Positions 24,284 to 33,807 of a stretch of 64,000 bases of DNA are shown in pieces. The notes under the pieces were generated by a model. That model ran no database searches, was not told where the DNA came from, and saw nothing but the letters and a program-made list of their open reading frames with translations. The number at the start of each line of letters is the position of its first letter. The first letter of the stretch is position 1. Origin of the DNA: Streptomyces sp. NRRL B-3428 (lineage in GTDB: Bacteria; Actinomycetota; Actinomycetes; Streptomycetales; Streptomycetaceae); the NCBI GenBank assembly GCA_000721375.1, contig JOGW01000002.1, positions 744,001 through 808,000 on the forward strand, read 5' to 3'. The position numbers and the translations under genes were made by a program.

Positions 24284-25227
24284 CGCGCCGCCGCCTTACT
24301 CGAGGTGGGCCTGGACGCGCCTCGGAAATCCGGGCGGGAGGCCAGGTCGATGGCGCGTTCCCGCACATGGGCGCCGGGCCGTGGTGCGTCGATCATGCGG
24401 CCGCCGCCGGAGTAGACGCCGACGTGGGTGATGTTCGTCCGGCTGGTTCCGAAGAACAGCAAGTCCCCTGGGGCGAGAGGTGCTTGGCGAGGCATTCGGG
24501 GACCGTGGTCGTACTGGGCCTGGGCGACGCGCGGGATCGTGACGCCGGCGGCGCGGTAGGCGGCCTGGGTCAGGCCTGAGCAGTCGAAACCGCCCTCGGA
24601 CGGCCCGTCGCCGCCCCACACGTACGGGGTCCCGATCTGGGCACGGGCGAAAGCAACCACTTTGCCCGCGGCGCCACTTGGGGCGGGAGTCGAAGCTGCG
24701 TAGGCGGCGGCCTGCTTGAGGACTTTCCGTACGTACCAGTCGGTGTGATTGTAGTGCCAGATAGCCCTTTTGAGGTTCTTGCCGTTTCTGGCTCCATTGG
24801 CACAGAGGAGACGGGCGGCGGCATAGACCGCGTCGACCGGATCCCAAGGTGTCGGAGGACGCTTTCCTCCAGGTGGGACGGGGTACGCGTACGCTTTGAA
24901 TGTAGAGGGCAAGAATTGCATCGGCCCCACAGCGCCCGCCGAGGACACCATCGTCGGATGCCGTGCGTGGTCGGTCTCGACCTTCCCGATCGCCGCCAGC
25001 ACCGTCCACGACAACCCTGGGCACTCCGGCGCCGCCCGCTGGTACAGAGCCAGGTAGTAGCGCGGAATGTCCTGGAGCGCGTGCTTGCTCGGCGCATCCG
25101 ATGAACCGCCGCCGCTGCCCCCGGGGATGGAGGAGCCGAGCAGCGCGGCGACCACGAGCGCGGCGAGCAGCGGTAGCGCGAGGATCGCGCAGCCGACCGC
25201 TCCCGTGGTCTTGGCGAGCGTGCTCAC
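24280..25227 (-). CDS. Transglycosylase and NlpC/P60 peptidase fusion (conjugative wall hydrolase)
   Basis: 315 residues. One N-terminal membrane helix (VGCAILALPLLAALVVAALL) is followed by a lytic transglycosylase domain (about 70-165; AAIGKVETDH with the catalytic Glu, SAGAVGPMQFLPSTFKAYAY). After an Ala-rich linker comes an NlpC/P60 domain (about 195-300; FDCSGLTQAAYRAAG with the catalytic Cys, and ITHVGVYSGGG with the His). It is the VirB1-like enzyme that opens peptidoglycan for the transfer channel. The GTG at 25227 shares GTGA with the stop of the preceding gene and is preferred over the longer frame. The position within the T4SS operon supports the role. Confidence 0.87.
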   Translation of the reverse strand: MSTLAKTTGAVGCAILALPLLAALVVAALLGSSIPGGSGGGSSDAPSKHALQDIPRYYLALYQRAAPECPGLSWTVLAAIGKVETDHARHPTMVSSAGAVGPMQFLPSTFKAYAYPVPPGGKRPPTPWDPVDAVYAAARLLCANGARNGKNLKRAIWHYNHTDWYVRKVLKQAAAYAASTPAPSGAAGKVVAFARAQIGTPYVWGGDGPSEGGFDCSGLTQAAYRAAGVTIPRVAQAQYDHGPRMPRQAPLAPGDLLFFGTSRTNITHVGVYSGGGRMIDAPRPGAHVRERAIDLASRPDFRGASRPTSSKAAAR

Positions 25228-26219
25228 GGCCCGGCCTCCGATGCGGGCGGCAGTGGAGGTACGGGCAGGGTGAGGGCGGTGTCCGCATCCGAAGGCTCCA
25301 GGCCCGCGGCTTCGGTGATCTCGGTCCAGAGGCTGGCGAGTTCGGAGAGCGCGGTGCGGCAAGTGCCCAAGGCGAGCGGAGCCCACCACGGCCCCCAGGG
25401 GGTGTCGGTGGTGAAGTCGAGCGAGCTCGTGGCGATGCGCAGTTCCAACTCGCGGGCTGGGTCGGCCAGTCGGCGGCGCAGCGCGAGGTCGCGGGACTGG
25501 GTGCGGGTGAGCAGGAGGAGCACCGGTCGGGTACCGGTTGTGGTGGTGAAGGCGGCGTAGCCGGGGAGTTTGGCCTCGACGCGCGCGAGGGTCTGGCTGC
25601 CGGTGTCGTACTCGAGGAAGAACGGCAAGACCCGGTCGCCGTCGGTCCAGTGGGCGTAGGCGTCAGGGCGGATGATGTCGCCCCAGCGGCGGGCGCAGGA
25701 GCGTTCCGAGAGCCACAGGGTGAGGCCTGTGGCGGGGCGGGTTCGGGCTTGGGCGGCGAGTTGGGTGAGCTGTTCGTTGACGCCGAGGTCGTGGCCCAGG
25801 TACGGGGAGTAGGCGATGCGTCCGGTGGAGGTGGGGCGCCAGCCGATGTCGGCGGCGTCGATGCCGGCGTGGGCGGCGAGCAGGGTGGCTCCGGCTTTGC
25901 CGAGGGTGTAGTGCTCGGGTGCGGAGCCGGTTTGCACCAGTGGGCGGAACGAGTCGAGGACGTTGTGCTGGTGCAGGAGCTGGAGACGGCGCTGGGCCGA
26001 GCGTGCGGTGGTGAACGCGAGGCGGGTGATCTGCGGCGTGGTGAGCACTCGGTGCTCGTGCAGCATGCGGACCAGCCACAAGTCGCGGCCGGTCAGCCAG
26101 GAAGCCAGGGCGGCGATGTCGGCATGACGGCCCCGGCGGGCGCGGCGGGGCCGGGTGGTCGCGGCGCGGGCCGTGTAGCGCGAGCCCGGACCGTCGTTGG
26201 GGCGGGGTAGTGCGGGCAT
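25224..26219 (-). CDS. Replication-relaxation family protein
   Basis: 331 residues resembling the Replic_Relax family of actinobacterial and Firmicute mobile elements. It has an N-terminal winged helix (WLVRMLHEHRVLTTPQITRL, then RLQLLHQHNVLDSFRPL), a WGDIIRPDAYAHW strand and an FFLEYDTGSQTLARVEAKLP segment, whose Glu-Asp pattern is the family hallmark. Members are linked to plasmid replication and DNA relaxation, though the biochemistry is poorly known. It sits between the coupling ATPase and the wall hydrolase. No classical relaxase was seen in the window, so this protein is worth examining for a DNA-processing role. Confidence 0.78.
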   Translation of the reverse strand: MPALPRPNDGPGSRYTARAATTRPRRARRGRHADIAALASWLTGRDLWLVRMLHEHRVLTTPQITRLAFTTARSAQRRLQLLHQHNVLDSFRPLVQTGSAPEHYTLGKAGATLLAAHAGIDAADIGWRPTSTGRIAYSPYLGHDLGVNEQLTQLAAQARTRPATGLTLWLSERSCARRWGDIIRPDAYAHWTDGDRVLPFFLEYDTGSQTLARVEAKLPGYAAFTTTTGTRPVLLLLTRTQSRDLALRRRLADPARELELRIATSSLDFTTDTPWGPWWAPLALGTCRTALSELASLWTEITEAAGLEPSDADTALTLPVPPLPPASEAGP

Positions 26220-26267
26220 GGCAGATCACCACCTCGAAGGATGCGAGTGGAGGGTGCGATGAAGTGG

Positions 26268-28670
26268 TCAGGGGCCGGTGGCAGGGCGGATGCCGGTTCG
26301 TGCCGCGGCTGCGGCGCGTAGATCCGCGGCCCGGCCGGGCACGGCAGGCGGCAGCGGCCGGGTGGTGAGCGTGAAGGCCGCGGATTCGGCGCCGGAGGTG
26401 AGCAGGCGGGCCGCGGCCTGGTAGGGGCCGAGATGAGCGAGGTCGTGGGCACCGAGGGTCGGCAGCGTGTGCCGCTCCAGGCTGTTGGCGTCTTCCGGGG
26501 AAGCGTTGAAGAAGATCTTGTTGCGGGCGTTGGCGGAGATGCCTTCGCGTAGGTCGCGCGGGAGTTGGGCCAGGTGCTGGTGGGCCAAACCCATCGCGAG
26601 GCGGTAGCCGCGGGCCTCGGCGAGCATGTCCTCCAACGGATACGGCAGGGTCAGATAGTTGTGGCACTCGTCGACGTAGAGGCTGGCGTCGATGCGCTGG
26701 TGCTCGGGGGTGCGGGCGCGGGCGGCGGCGGTCTGCCAGACGCCGGCGACGATGAACGAGCCGAGGAGGCGGGCGGTTTCCTCGCCGAGGGCGCCCTTGG
26801 GGAGGCGGGCGAGGAGGATGCCGCCGTCCAGAACGCTGGCGAGGTCGAAGGTGGACGGGCCTGCGGAGATGGCGCGGCGGGCGAAGTCGCGGAGCAGGAA
26901 GGCGCGCAGCTTGTTCATGACGGGGCCGACGACTGCCGCGCGGGAGGGTTCTGACATGGACTCGTACCAGGCCCAAAATCCGCGCAGGACAGGGTCCTTG
27001 AGGGCGGGGACGAGGCGAAGGCGATACGCGCGTTCGCCGAGCAGACGCGGTACGTCGGCCAGGGTGACGAGCTGGCCGATGCGCTGCTGGTGTTTGAGGA
27101 GGGTCAGGCAGGCGGCGCGCATCACGTCGTCGGTGCGGGGACCCCAGAACGCGGTGAAGATGCGGCGGAAGATTCCGGTGATGTTGTCGACGACGACGTC
27201 GATGTCCTGCCCGTCCAGCACGTTCAGGCAGGGTGGGGTGTAGGTGTCGTCGGGGTCGATGAGGACCAGGCGATCGGCGCAGGTGTCGGGCAGGCGGTCC
27301 AGGAGGTCGGTGACGAGGTCGCCTTTGGGGTCGATGACGATGACGCCGCGGTGGTGGCGTACGTCGTCGAGGGCGAGGTTCGCGATCAGGGTGGATTTGC
27401 CGCAGCCGGTCGCGCCCATGATGTGCAGGTGCTGGCGGGCATCCGGGACGGCCAGGCCGACGCCGCGGCGGGCACCCACGTCCGAGCGTCCCAGCGGCTT
27501 CACGCCGGGGCCGGGCTCGCAGATGGCGGGCGGCGGGAGGACGGAGCGGGCGCCGGCCCGCTGCACTCCAGGGGCGTCAGGCTCGGTGGGCAGGTGCGCG
27601 AGCGCCGCGAGTTCCGACACCGACAAGGTGGCGCTGCGGACCGGGAAGCGACGCGTGTTCAGGACGCGTTCGGGGTTGCGCAGGCGGTTGCGGGCGAGCC
27701 AGTTGCGGTCCGCGTAGAGGCCGAACGCGGAGGCCAGGGCGTGGGCTCGGCCGCGTACGAGCTGCTCAGCGCCTTCGTGTTTCGGGCTGCAGGTGGCGGC
27801 GTAGATGATGCTGGTCTGCCACTGCGGTCCGACGAGCTTGACCGCGGATTGCCGTACGGCAGCGCTGTGTTCAGGATCTTGTTTTCCAGTGGTGGCGGGC
27901 TGCGGGCGATGGGCCAGCAGCGCGGCGAGGGAGGGCCAGCGTCGGGTGGTCTGCCCGGCCTTGAGGTGTCGGGCGGAGCGCCGGGCTCGTCGCAGGGCCT
28001 GGCCGGTGGCGGGGCGGACGAGGATCTGCACGCAGGCGCTCTCGCCGTCGCGCATGCCGGTCGCGGCCTGCAGCAGAGGCCTTACGGGATCGGCGGGATG
28101 GTCCGTTCGCAGCGGGAGCGCTTCGGGGCGGGCCGGACACAGCCGGCCCGCCGAAGCGGTGTGCTCCGGGACGAGGAGAGGGCCGGGCTTCGTGACGCGG
28201 GTGTGCGCGCCGGGCCAGGCGGCCTCCACGGCCCGGCGTACCAGGGCGATGGGGATGCGTCCGGCGACCCAGAGGCGGATCGTGACTCCGGTGTGAGTCC
28301 AGGCGTATTCGAAGCCGAGGTGCGGCTGCCCGTACAGCAGCCGCTTCCACCCCGGCCGCAAGATCCCGGACAGCTGAGCCCACAGCACCTCGCCACCCTT
28401 GGGCGCGACGACGGGCGGAGACAGGATCTCCACACACCGTGCCCCCTCCGCCAGGCCGCGCTGGCGCACTGAGTGCAGATGACGACGCAGGGCATACGTC
28501 CCAACCGCGGCGATCGCACTGCCGGGGATGAGGACCGGTGCTCGTGCGGTGCACCAGTCGAGCAGCTGGCCGGACGTGGCACCCCAGAAGGCGCCGGGGC
28601 GGGTGAGGAAGTCGACGAGCGGCCCCGCGGGGTCGGCGGCCGGCAGGAGTTCGGTGATCACAGTTCCCAC
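26268..28670 (-). CDS. VirD4/TraG-type conjugative coupling ATPase
   Basis: 800 residues. N-terminal membrane/wall region about 1-70, then a large ATPase part with Walker A GATGCGKST (residues 419-427), GVIVIDPKGDLVTDLLDRLP directly after, and Walker B ASLYVDECHNYL; TLPTLGAHDLAHLG is near the end. This is the type IV coupling protein that brings DNA to the channel. Its start overlaps the VirB4 gene by 13 bases. The RecA-like core matches the FtsK/VirD4/TraG superfamily; the absence of a classic TraB-type FtsK translocase shows a T4SS rather than a Streptomyces TraB mode of transfer. Confidence 0.88.
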   Translation of the reverse strand: MGTVITELLPAADPAGPLVDFLTRPGAFWGATSGQLLDWCTARAPVLIPGSAIAAVGTYALRRHLHSVRQRGLAEGARCVEILSPPVVAPKGGEVLWAQLSGILRPGWKRLLYGQPHLGFEYAWTHTGVTIRLWVAGRIPIALVRRAVEAAWPGAHTRVTKPGPLLVPEHTASAGRLCPARPEALPLRTDHPADPVRPLLQAATGMRDGESACVQILVRPATGQALRRARRSARHLKAGQTTRRWPSLAALLAHRPQPATTGKQDPEHSAAVRQSAVKLVGPQWQTSIIYAATCSPKHEGAEQLVRGRAHALASAFGLYADRNWLARNRLRNPERVLNTRRFPVRSATLSVSELAALAHLPTEPDAPGVQRAGARSVLPPPAICEPGPGVKPLGRSDVGARRGVGLAVPDARQHLHIMGATGCGKSTLIANLALDDVRHHRGVIVIDPKGDLVTDLLDRLPDTCADRLVLIDPDDTYTPPCLNVLDGQDIDVVVDNITGIFRRIFTAFWGPRTDDVMRAACLTLLKHQQRIGQLVTLADVPRLLGERAYRLRLVPALKDPVLRGFWAWYESMSEPSRAAVVGPVMNKLRAFLLRDFARRAISAGPSTFDLASVLDGGILLARLPKGALGEETARLLGSFIVAGVWQTAAARARTPEHQRIDASLYVDECHNYLTLPYPLEDMLAEARGYRLAMGLAHQHLAQLPRDLREGISANARNKIFFNASPEDANSLERHTLPTLGAHDLAHLGPYQAAARLLTSGAESAAFTLTTRPLPPAVPGRAADLRAAAAARTGIRPATGP

Positions 28671-30541
28671 CCCTGCTCGTCGTCCTCGTCGTCGGCTGCG
28701 GAATCGATGTACAGGCCATCGGGGTCCCTGCCTGGGGCGCTGCCGAAGCCGCCTGAGCGGAAGTCGGCCTGCTCGGCAGCGAGTTCTTCGGGATCTGTGG
28801 TGATCACGGCGTGTTCGCCCGGCGCTGCGATGCTCGCGTAGGCGACTTTGCGTCGCTGTTCGTCTCCGGTCAGCAGCAGGGCTTCGCCGCGCGCGGCGGA
28901 CAGCAGGAACTCCCGTTCGCCGGCACTCAAGTGGAAGGTTTCGGTGATCTGGTCGATGGCCTGCGGGGCCTGGCGGAGCAGGATCTGGGTGGCGGCGTTG
29001 GAGACGATCGCTCGGCCGAGCGGGGAGGCGAGGACGTCGTCCGCGTCCTGGGTGATGACGGCGAGGCCGGTCCAGCGTTTGCGGGCGGCCTTGGCCATCC
29101 GGAACAAGAACCGCGCCCCGGCCCCTTCCCGCATCAACGTCCAGGCTTCGTCGACGACGACCAGGTGCCGGCCGGGTGTGGTGCGGTGGGTGACCTGGCG
29201 CCAGATCGCATCCAGGGCGAGCAGCATCGCCGGGGCCTTGACCTCCTCGGCCAGCTGCCGCAGCGCGAAGACCACCAGATGCCCAGAGGTGGCGGCCGTG
29301 GACGGCCCGTTGAACAGGGCGGCATGCGAACCGGTGACATAGGGAGTGAGCCGGTCCGCTAGCTCGGTCGCGGGCTCGCCGCCGTCTTCGGCCAGGATCT
29401 CGGCGAGGTCGGCGAGTTGGGGCGGGGTGCGGCGCCAGGTGCGCGGGTCGGCGGTGACGCCGGCGCGGGCGTAGTGGGCGAGCAGCGCCCGGTCCAGTAC
29501 AGCCTTCTGGGCGGGGGTGAACTCGCAGCCGAGCAGTACGGCCAGGAAGGTGTGCAGGAACAGGACCCTGCGGGTGAGCACGTCCTCCGTGCCATCCACT
29601 GCTTGGGGAAGATCGAACGGGTTGAGACGGACCCCGTCCGTGCCGAGCGCCACGACCCTGCCGCCGACGGTCTCGGCGAGCCGTACGTACTCGTCCTCCG
29701 GGTCGATCACGGAGGCGGTCACCCCGGTGAACAGCAGCCGCAGCAGCTCGAGTTTGGTGCCGTACGACTTACCGGCGCCCGACCGCGCCAGGGTGATCGA
29801 GTTGTAGTTGTCCTGCGCGAACCGCTCCCACAACACCGGCGCCCCGGAGGCAACGTTCAGCCCGTACAGCACGCCGGTCGGATGCCCGTCGGTGTCGAGG
29901 GGCACCGGCAGGTCGGGACTGGTGAACGGGAAGCAGGCGGCGAGCGCGGCGGTGTCGAAGGTGCGACGGATCTTGAGCGTGTCGATACCGAATGGCAGGG
30001 TAGCCAGCCAGCCCGGCAGTGCCCGGTAGGTGGTGGGCGCGACCGTCATCAGCAGCGACTCCGCGACGGCCCGTACGGCGGCGACCTGTTCGGCGAGCGT
30101 GGGCTCGTCGGCAGCGTGCACGGTCAGATACAGCGCGACGTGGAACAGCTTCCCCTCGCCGCGCGCAATCCGGTAGGCGAGGTCGGCTGCGTCCGCGGCG
30201 GCGGCTTCCAACTCCGGCTCGTCGAGCCGGCCCTTGTCGTAGCCGGTGCGCCGGCCGGCTTCCAGACGGGCGCGCTGCTTCTTCAGCCCGGCCGCGGCAA
30301 CCGGGTTGGGGACCGGGTCGATGTGCAGGGCGATGTCGAGATGGCCGGGGAAGTTCAGCAGCGGGGCGAGCCAGCCGGGGGTGACCTCGGCCGGATAGGC
30401 GGTGACGACCAGCGTGGAGGCCAGGTGGCTACCGATGGCCAGGGTGCGGGCATGTACCTCGACGGCTTCAGGGCCGGTCACCTCCGACAGCTCCGCTGCT
30501 GTCACTGCGCTGGAGCGGGATGCGGTGAATGAGCGGTTCAC
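28658..30541 (-). CDS. virB4: VirB4-type conjugation ATPase
   Basis: 627 residues. The N-terminal VirB4 domain (about 1-230, with AYPAEVTPGWLAPLLNFPGH) precedes the ATPase core: Walker A SGAGKS at 254-259, Walker B HLVVVDEAWTLMR, and an AVITQDADDVL motif typical of VirB4/TrbE. The protein powers assembly of the T4SS channel. Its ATG shares ATGA with the stop of the PrgI gene. The length is somewhat shorter than the 700-850 residues of Gram-negative VirB4, in line with Gram-positive forms. The acidic C-terminus (DDEDDEQ) is a minor oddity. Confidence 0.9.
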   Translation of the reverse strand: MNRSFTASRSSAVTAAELSEVTGPEAVEVHARTLAIGSHLASTLVVTAYPAEVTPGWLAPLLNFPGHLDIALHIDPVPNPVAAAGLKKQRARLEAGRRTGYDKGRLDEPELEAAAADAADLAYRIARGEGKLFHVALYLTVHAADEPTLAEQVAAVRAVAESLLMTVAPTTYRALPGWLATLPFGIDTLKIRRTFDTAALAACFPFTSPDLPVPLDTDGHPTGVLYGLNVASGAPVLWERFAQDNYNSITLARSGAGKSYGTKLELLRLLFTGVTASVIDPEDEYVRLAETVGGRVVALGTDGVRLNPFDLPQAVDGTEDVLTRRVLFLHTFLAVLLGCEFTPAQKAVLDRALLAHYARAGVTADPRTWRRTPPQLADLAEILAEDGGEPATELADRLTPYVTGSHAALFNGPSTAATSGHLVVFALRQLAEEVKAPAMLLALDAIWRQVTHRTTPGRHLVVVDEAWTLMREGAGARFLFRMAKAARKRWTGLAVITQDADDVLASPLGRAIVSNAATQILLRQAPQAIDQITETFHLSAGEREFLLSAARGEALLLTGDEQRRKVAYASIAAPGEHAVITTDPEELAAEQADFRSGGFGSAPGRDPDGLYIDSAADDEDDEQGWEL

Positions 30542-31479
30542 AGCGCATCACCCTCGGCGGGTGCGGGCGGGGTGTCGGGGTTGCAGGCGGCAGCCACCAG
30601 GTCCGAAGCCTGCTCGGCGTCGAGCGGGGTGACGGCAATCTCCGCAGAGGCCAAGGCACGGGCGGCTTCGTGCAGCCGCTGCACCACACGGCCAGAGGGC
30701 ACTGCCATACGGCCCCGCGTCAGCGGCTGCTCCTCCCGGGTCACAAGCACGATCTGCCGACCGAGCAGATCTCCACCGCCGGCGAGCTGGGCGAGGAACT
30801 CGGCGTGCGCGCGGGCGGCGGATTCCAGCGCCGGATGCGGCAAGGCGGGTGCGTCCTGCTGAAGCCGGTCGGCGAGCGGGGCCAGGTCGATGCGGTGGCA
30901 GCGCACCAGCAACTGAGTCGGGCCAGTCAGCGAGTTCAGCCAACGCGCGAACGCCGCAACCAGTCCCTGCTGCTCCGCGCCGGACCGCAGATCGAAATTG
31001 ACGCTCGTGCAAGTGGCCAGCGCGGCCTGCCCCTCGCCGAGCAGATCCAGCACCCCGGTGGGCTGGACGCCGTCGCAGGGCAGGCGCATTGCCGCCGGCG
31101 GTGGCCCGGCGGCCTTGGCCAGATGCGGGCCGATGACCTCGGGCAGCGGCGGTACGCCCTCCGGTGCGTGCACCAGGCGCTTTGGTGTACGGGCATGGCG
31201 TACGGCGGCGAACAGGAAGCGGTCCAGGCCGATCCCTTCCCGGCGGCCGAGCGCGATGGCAGCCACCGCTCCGGCGATGGGCAGGATCATCACCAGGTAG
31301 GCCAGCGGCGCCATGAACGGACGGCTCGCCCAGTAGCCGCCGTACAGCACGACCGCACACACCGCCAGGATCGCGGTCTGCCGTGCGGTGAACGGTCCCA
31401 GGAGGTGGTCGGGCCTGCTGATGTCTGCGGGGATGCGGACGGCTTCGATGCTGTCGGTGTCGTGGTGGCTGGAGTTCAT
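30538..31479 (-). CDS. PrgI family / VirB3-like protein
   Basis: 313 residues. The N-terminus VRIPADISRPDHLLGPFTAR followed by two closely spaced membrane helices (about 35-75, AILAVCAVVLYGGYW and YLVMILPIAGAVAAIALG) is the PrgI pattern, the Gram-positive VirB3 equivalent. A long soluble C-terminal part (ATCTSVNFDLRSGAEQQGLV and so on) is typical of actinobacterial versions fused to a VirB4-like N-terminal domain. It lies directly before virB4 with a 4-base overlap, as expected for VirB3-VirB4 partners. Confidence 0.83.
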   Translation of the reverse strand: MNSSHHDTDSIEAVRIPADISRPDHLLGPFTARQTAILAVCAVVLYGGYWASRPFMAPLAYLVMILPIAGAVAAIALGRREGIGLDRFLFAAVRHARTPKRLVHAPEGVPPLPEVIGPHLAKAAGPPPAAMRLPCDGVQPTGVLDLLGEGQAALATCTSVNFDLRSGAEQQGLVAAFARWLNSLTGPTQLLVRCHRIDLAPLADRLQQDAPALPHPALESAARAHAEFLAQLAGGGDLLGRQIVLVTREEQPLTRGRMAVPSGRVVQRLHEAARALASAEIAVTPLDAEQASDLVAAACNPDTPPAPAEGDAL

Positions 31480-31498
31480 GACGGAGCCTTCTTGTCTG

Positions 31499-33421
31499 TC
31501 AGGAGCGGGGTGGTTCCAGGGGCAGGCGCAGCTGCACCGGGCGCGGTGGGCGCACGCGCACGCGGGTTGCGGGGATGGGCAGCGCCAGCTGCCGTCCGCG
31601 GATGCCCGGTGTCGTGCCAGGGGTGGGCTGCGGTCTCATACCGGGTGCGCCAACCCGGGTCCGCGCGGCCGCAGGGCGGGGGCGGCGTTCCGCGGGGATC
31701 GGCAGCCGGGTCTGCATGGGCTGCGGCCTACGCGAAGTTGCTGAGACGCGAGGGACTTTGATCGGTAGCGCGAGCTGCTGATGGCGGCGGGCGGCGGCCG
31801 GATGCATCACCGACCGCGGGCCTGGCGCGCGGGACTTCGGCCCTGCACGACGTTGCGTCGTTGCAGGCGCTGCTGCGGGTCCTGGGGCGGCACCGACCGC
31901 GGACGCCTGGGCTGAGGCGGTTCCGGGCTGGGCGCCCGAACGAGCCGTTGGGCCTGCGGAGTTGACGCTCCCGCGGATCCGGCTGCCGGCTGCGGCCGCG
32001 GCGCGGGCAGCGACTCCGGCAGGCCCGAGCTTGGAGCCGGACAGCACCCAGCGGGCCAGCCCGCCACTGGGCCGCCTTCCGCCCCCGCCGCCGCTTCCTC
32101 CACCTGCGCGGGGGCCGCCACCGCCGCTCGAACCCGTGCCGCCGCCCGAACCGGAGCCCCCGCCCCTGCCACCACGGCCCATGCCGGGCACCGCGGCCAG
32201 CGCACGGTTCATCAGCCGCCACTTGAGCGCGGTCTGCGCCATGCCGAGTGGGCCGAACCCGCTCGCCGAGCGGAATACCGAGCGCAGGCACCAGCCGGGA
32301 ATCTTGAACAGGATCCAGAACAGGGCCATCCCGGCCAGCAAGGTCCCCAGCTGCGACGGCTTGGGAAACCCCAGCAGCGTCGCCCCAGGTGCGAAGAACA
32401 TCTTTAGCGCGACGATGAACGTCATCGACTGCGCGACCTGAATGGTCAAACACCCGGCCAGCGCCCGCCACCACATCCGCGCCACCCCTTCCGTCGCCGG
32501 ATGGGCGTGGCAGGACAATGCCAGCGGCGCGGCGACAGCGAGCAGCGCGATCACGGCGATACGCACGATGTAGCCGACCAGCACCGCCAGGATCAGCACG
32601 ATCATCACGATCGCCAGCAGCAGCGCATACAGCTTCAGCCCGGCGATCCCGAACAGCGCCGCCGGAATGACCCGCTCGACCAGGCCCTTGCCCGCGTCGC
32701 TGAGATCGGTGCCCATGACCGCGTGCGAGAGGGCGTTCGCCAGCTCAATCGCCTTCCCGATCACCGTCAGGGACAGGGCGGCGGCGATCATCCCGACCAG
32801 CAGGCGCGGCGCGATCTGCTTGAGGGCGTAGCGGGACTGCACCGTCTCGTAGCCCATGACGGTGATCCCGCCCGCGGTCACGAACAGCACATAGATCCCG
32901 GCCGTGATGCCCATGGTCGTGGTCCACAGCGCCCGGATCGGCTGCTGCTTCGTCACGTCCGGGGTGGACAGCAGGGTGTCCGCGAGGAGTTCCCGGATCG
33001 GCTTCATGACCTGCTCGATCATCTGGCCCAGGAACACGGTGATCGCGTTCACGATCATGCCGGGGATGTCGAAGAGGTCACCGAAGCCGAAGCCATCAGC
33101 GGTATCGCAGTCGCTGTCATCCCCGTCCGCCGCGCAGGCCGGCGGAATCAGCCCCGGAGCCGGCTCACTGGGGCGCGGGCGTTCATCAGGCTCCGGGTCA
33201 GGGCGGCCGGGCGACGGTTCAGGGTCACGACGGTCCGGTCCCGGTGTCTCCACCGGCGGACCGGGCTGCGGACTCGGCTCCGGTGGGTCCGGGTCTGCGG
33301 GCGCGGCCGGTGCCGCCACCGCAGACCCGGCCGGCAGCACCGACACCGTCACCGCGACGACGGTCGTGGCCAGCAGGAACAGCAGCGGCAACAGGCGCAT
33401 CAGACGCCAAGCGGCGTTCAT
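31499..33421 (-). CDS. TrbL/VirB6-like T4SS membrane protein
   Basis: 640 residues. A signal-type N-terminus is followed by a Pro/Asp-rich linker (about 35-95), a block of at least six membrane helices (about 110-400, for example LYALLLAIVMIVLILAVLVG), and a long Gly/Ser/Pro/Arg-rich disordered tail from about 410. This is the TrbL/VirB6 plan of a polytopic channel component. Start and stop lie in a tight operon: it overlaps the pilin gene by 4 bases and ends 19 bases before prgI. The very basic tail is unusually long and may contact DNA or wall polymers; that is inference. Confidence 0.82.
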   Translation of the reverse strand: MNAAWRLMRLLPLLFLLATTVVAVTVSVLPAGSAVAAPAAPADPDPPEPSPQPGPPVETPGPDRRDPEPSPGRPDPEPDERPRPSEPAPGLIPPACAADGDDSDCDTADGFGFGDLFDIPGMIVNAITVFLGQMIEQVMKPIRELLADTLLSTPDVTKQQPIRALWTTTMGITAGIYVLFVTAGGITVMGYETVQSRYALKQIAPRLLVGMIAAALSLTVIGKAIELANALSHAVMGTDLSDAGKGLVERVIPAALFGIAGLKLYALLLAIVMIVLILAVLVGYIVRIAVIALLAVAAPLALSCHAHPATEGVARMWWRALAGCLTIQVAQSMTFIVALKMFFAPGATLLGFPKPSQLGTLLAGMALFWILFKIPGWCLRSVFRSASGFGPLGMAQTALKWRLMNRALAAVPGMGRGGRGGGSGSGGGTGSSGGGGPRAGGGSGGGGGRRPSGGLARWVLSGSKLGPAGVAARAAAAAGSRIRGSVNSAGPTARSGAQPGTASAQASAVGAAPGPAAAPATTQRRAGPKSRAPGPRSVMHPAAARRHQQLALPIKVPRVSATSRRPQPMQTRLPIPAERRPRPAAARTRVGAPGMRPQPTPGTTPGIRGRQLALPIPATRVRVRPPRPVQLRLPLEPPRS

Positions 33422-33807
33422 TCGGCGCCGCCCTCACCGACGATGCCCTGCAACACCGTCACCAACACCGGCGCGAGGATCGCCAGGCCGTAGCCGATCG
33501 CGGCGGCCTTCAACGCCCGCTTCGCCGCCTCGACTTCCCCTGGATCACCGCCGGCCATCAGATACCGCAGACCGCCGAAGGTCAGGAACAAGGTGGCCAG
33601 CCCGGCGAGAATCCCCACGATCCAGTTCCGCAGATTCGTGATCACCGTCGGGATGTCCGCCGCCGCCCACGTGAGCGGCGAGTCGGCCAGCATCACAGCG
33701 GCGGACACCGTGAGGACGAACAGGCAGCGCAACGTCCACCGCAGAACGGCCGCAACGTGTGAGCGACGCCGTGTTTGGCGCGGGGGTCGTCTGGGCGGGA
33801 CGGGCAT
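33418..33807 (-). CDS. VirB2/TrbC-like conjugative pilin
   Basis: 129 residues with an Arg-rich N-terminus and a signal-type helix (VLRWTLRCLFVLTVSAAVML ending AAADIP). Two further hydrophobic helices follow (NWIVGILAGLATLFLTFGGL and AIGYGLAILAPVLVTVLQGI) separated by a GGDPGEVEAAKRALK loop, which is the VirB2/TrbC pilin plan. The ATG at 33807 is preferred because AGAGGTG lies upstream. It is the first gene of the minus-strand T4SS operon. It overlaps the TrbL gene by ATGA. Confidence 0.8.
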   Translation of the reverse strand: MPVPPRRPPRQTRRRSHVAAVLRWTLRCLFVLTVSAAVMLADSPLTWAAADIPTVITNLRNWIVGILAGLATLFLTFGGLRYLMAGGDPGEVEAAKRALKAAAIGYGLAILAPVLVTVLQGIVGEGGAE

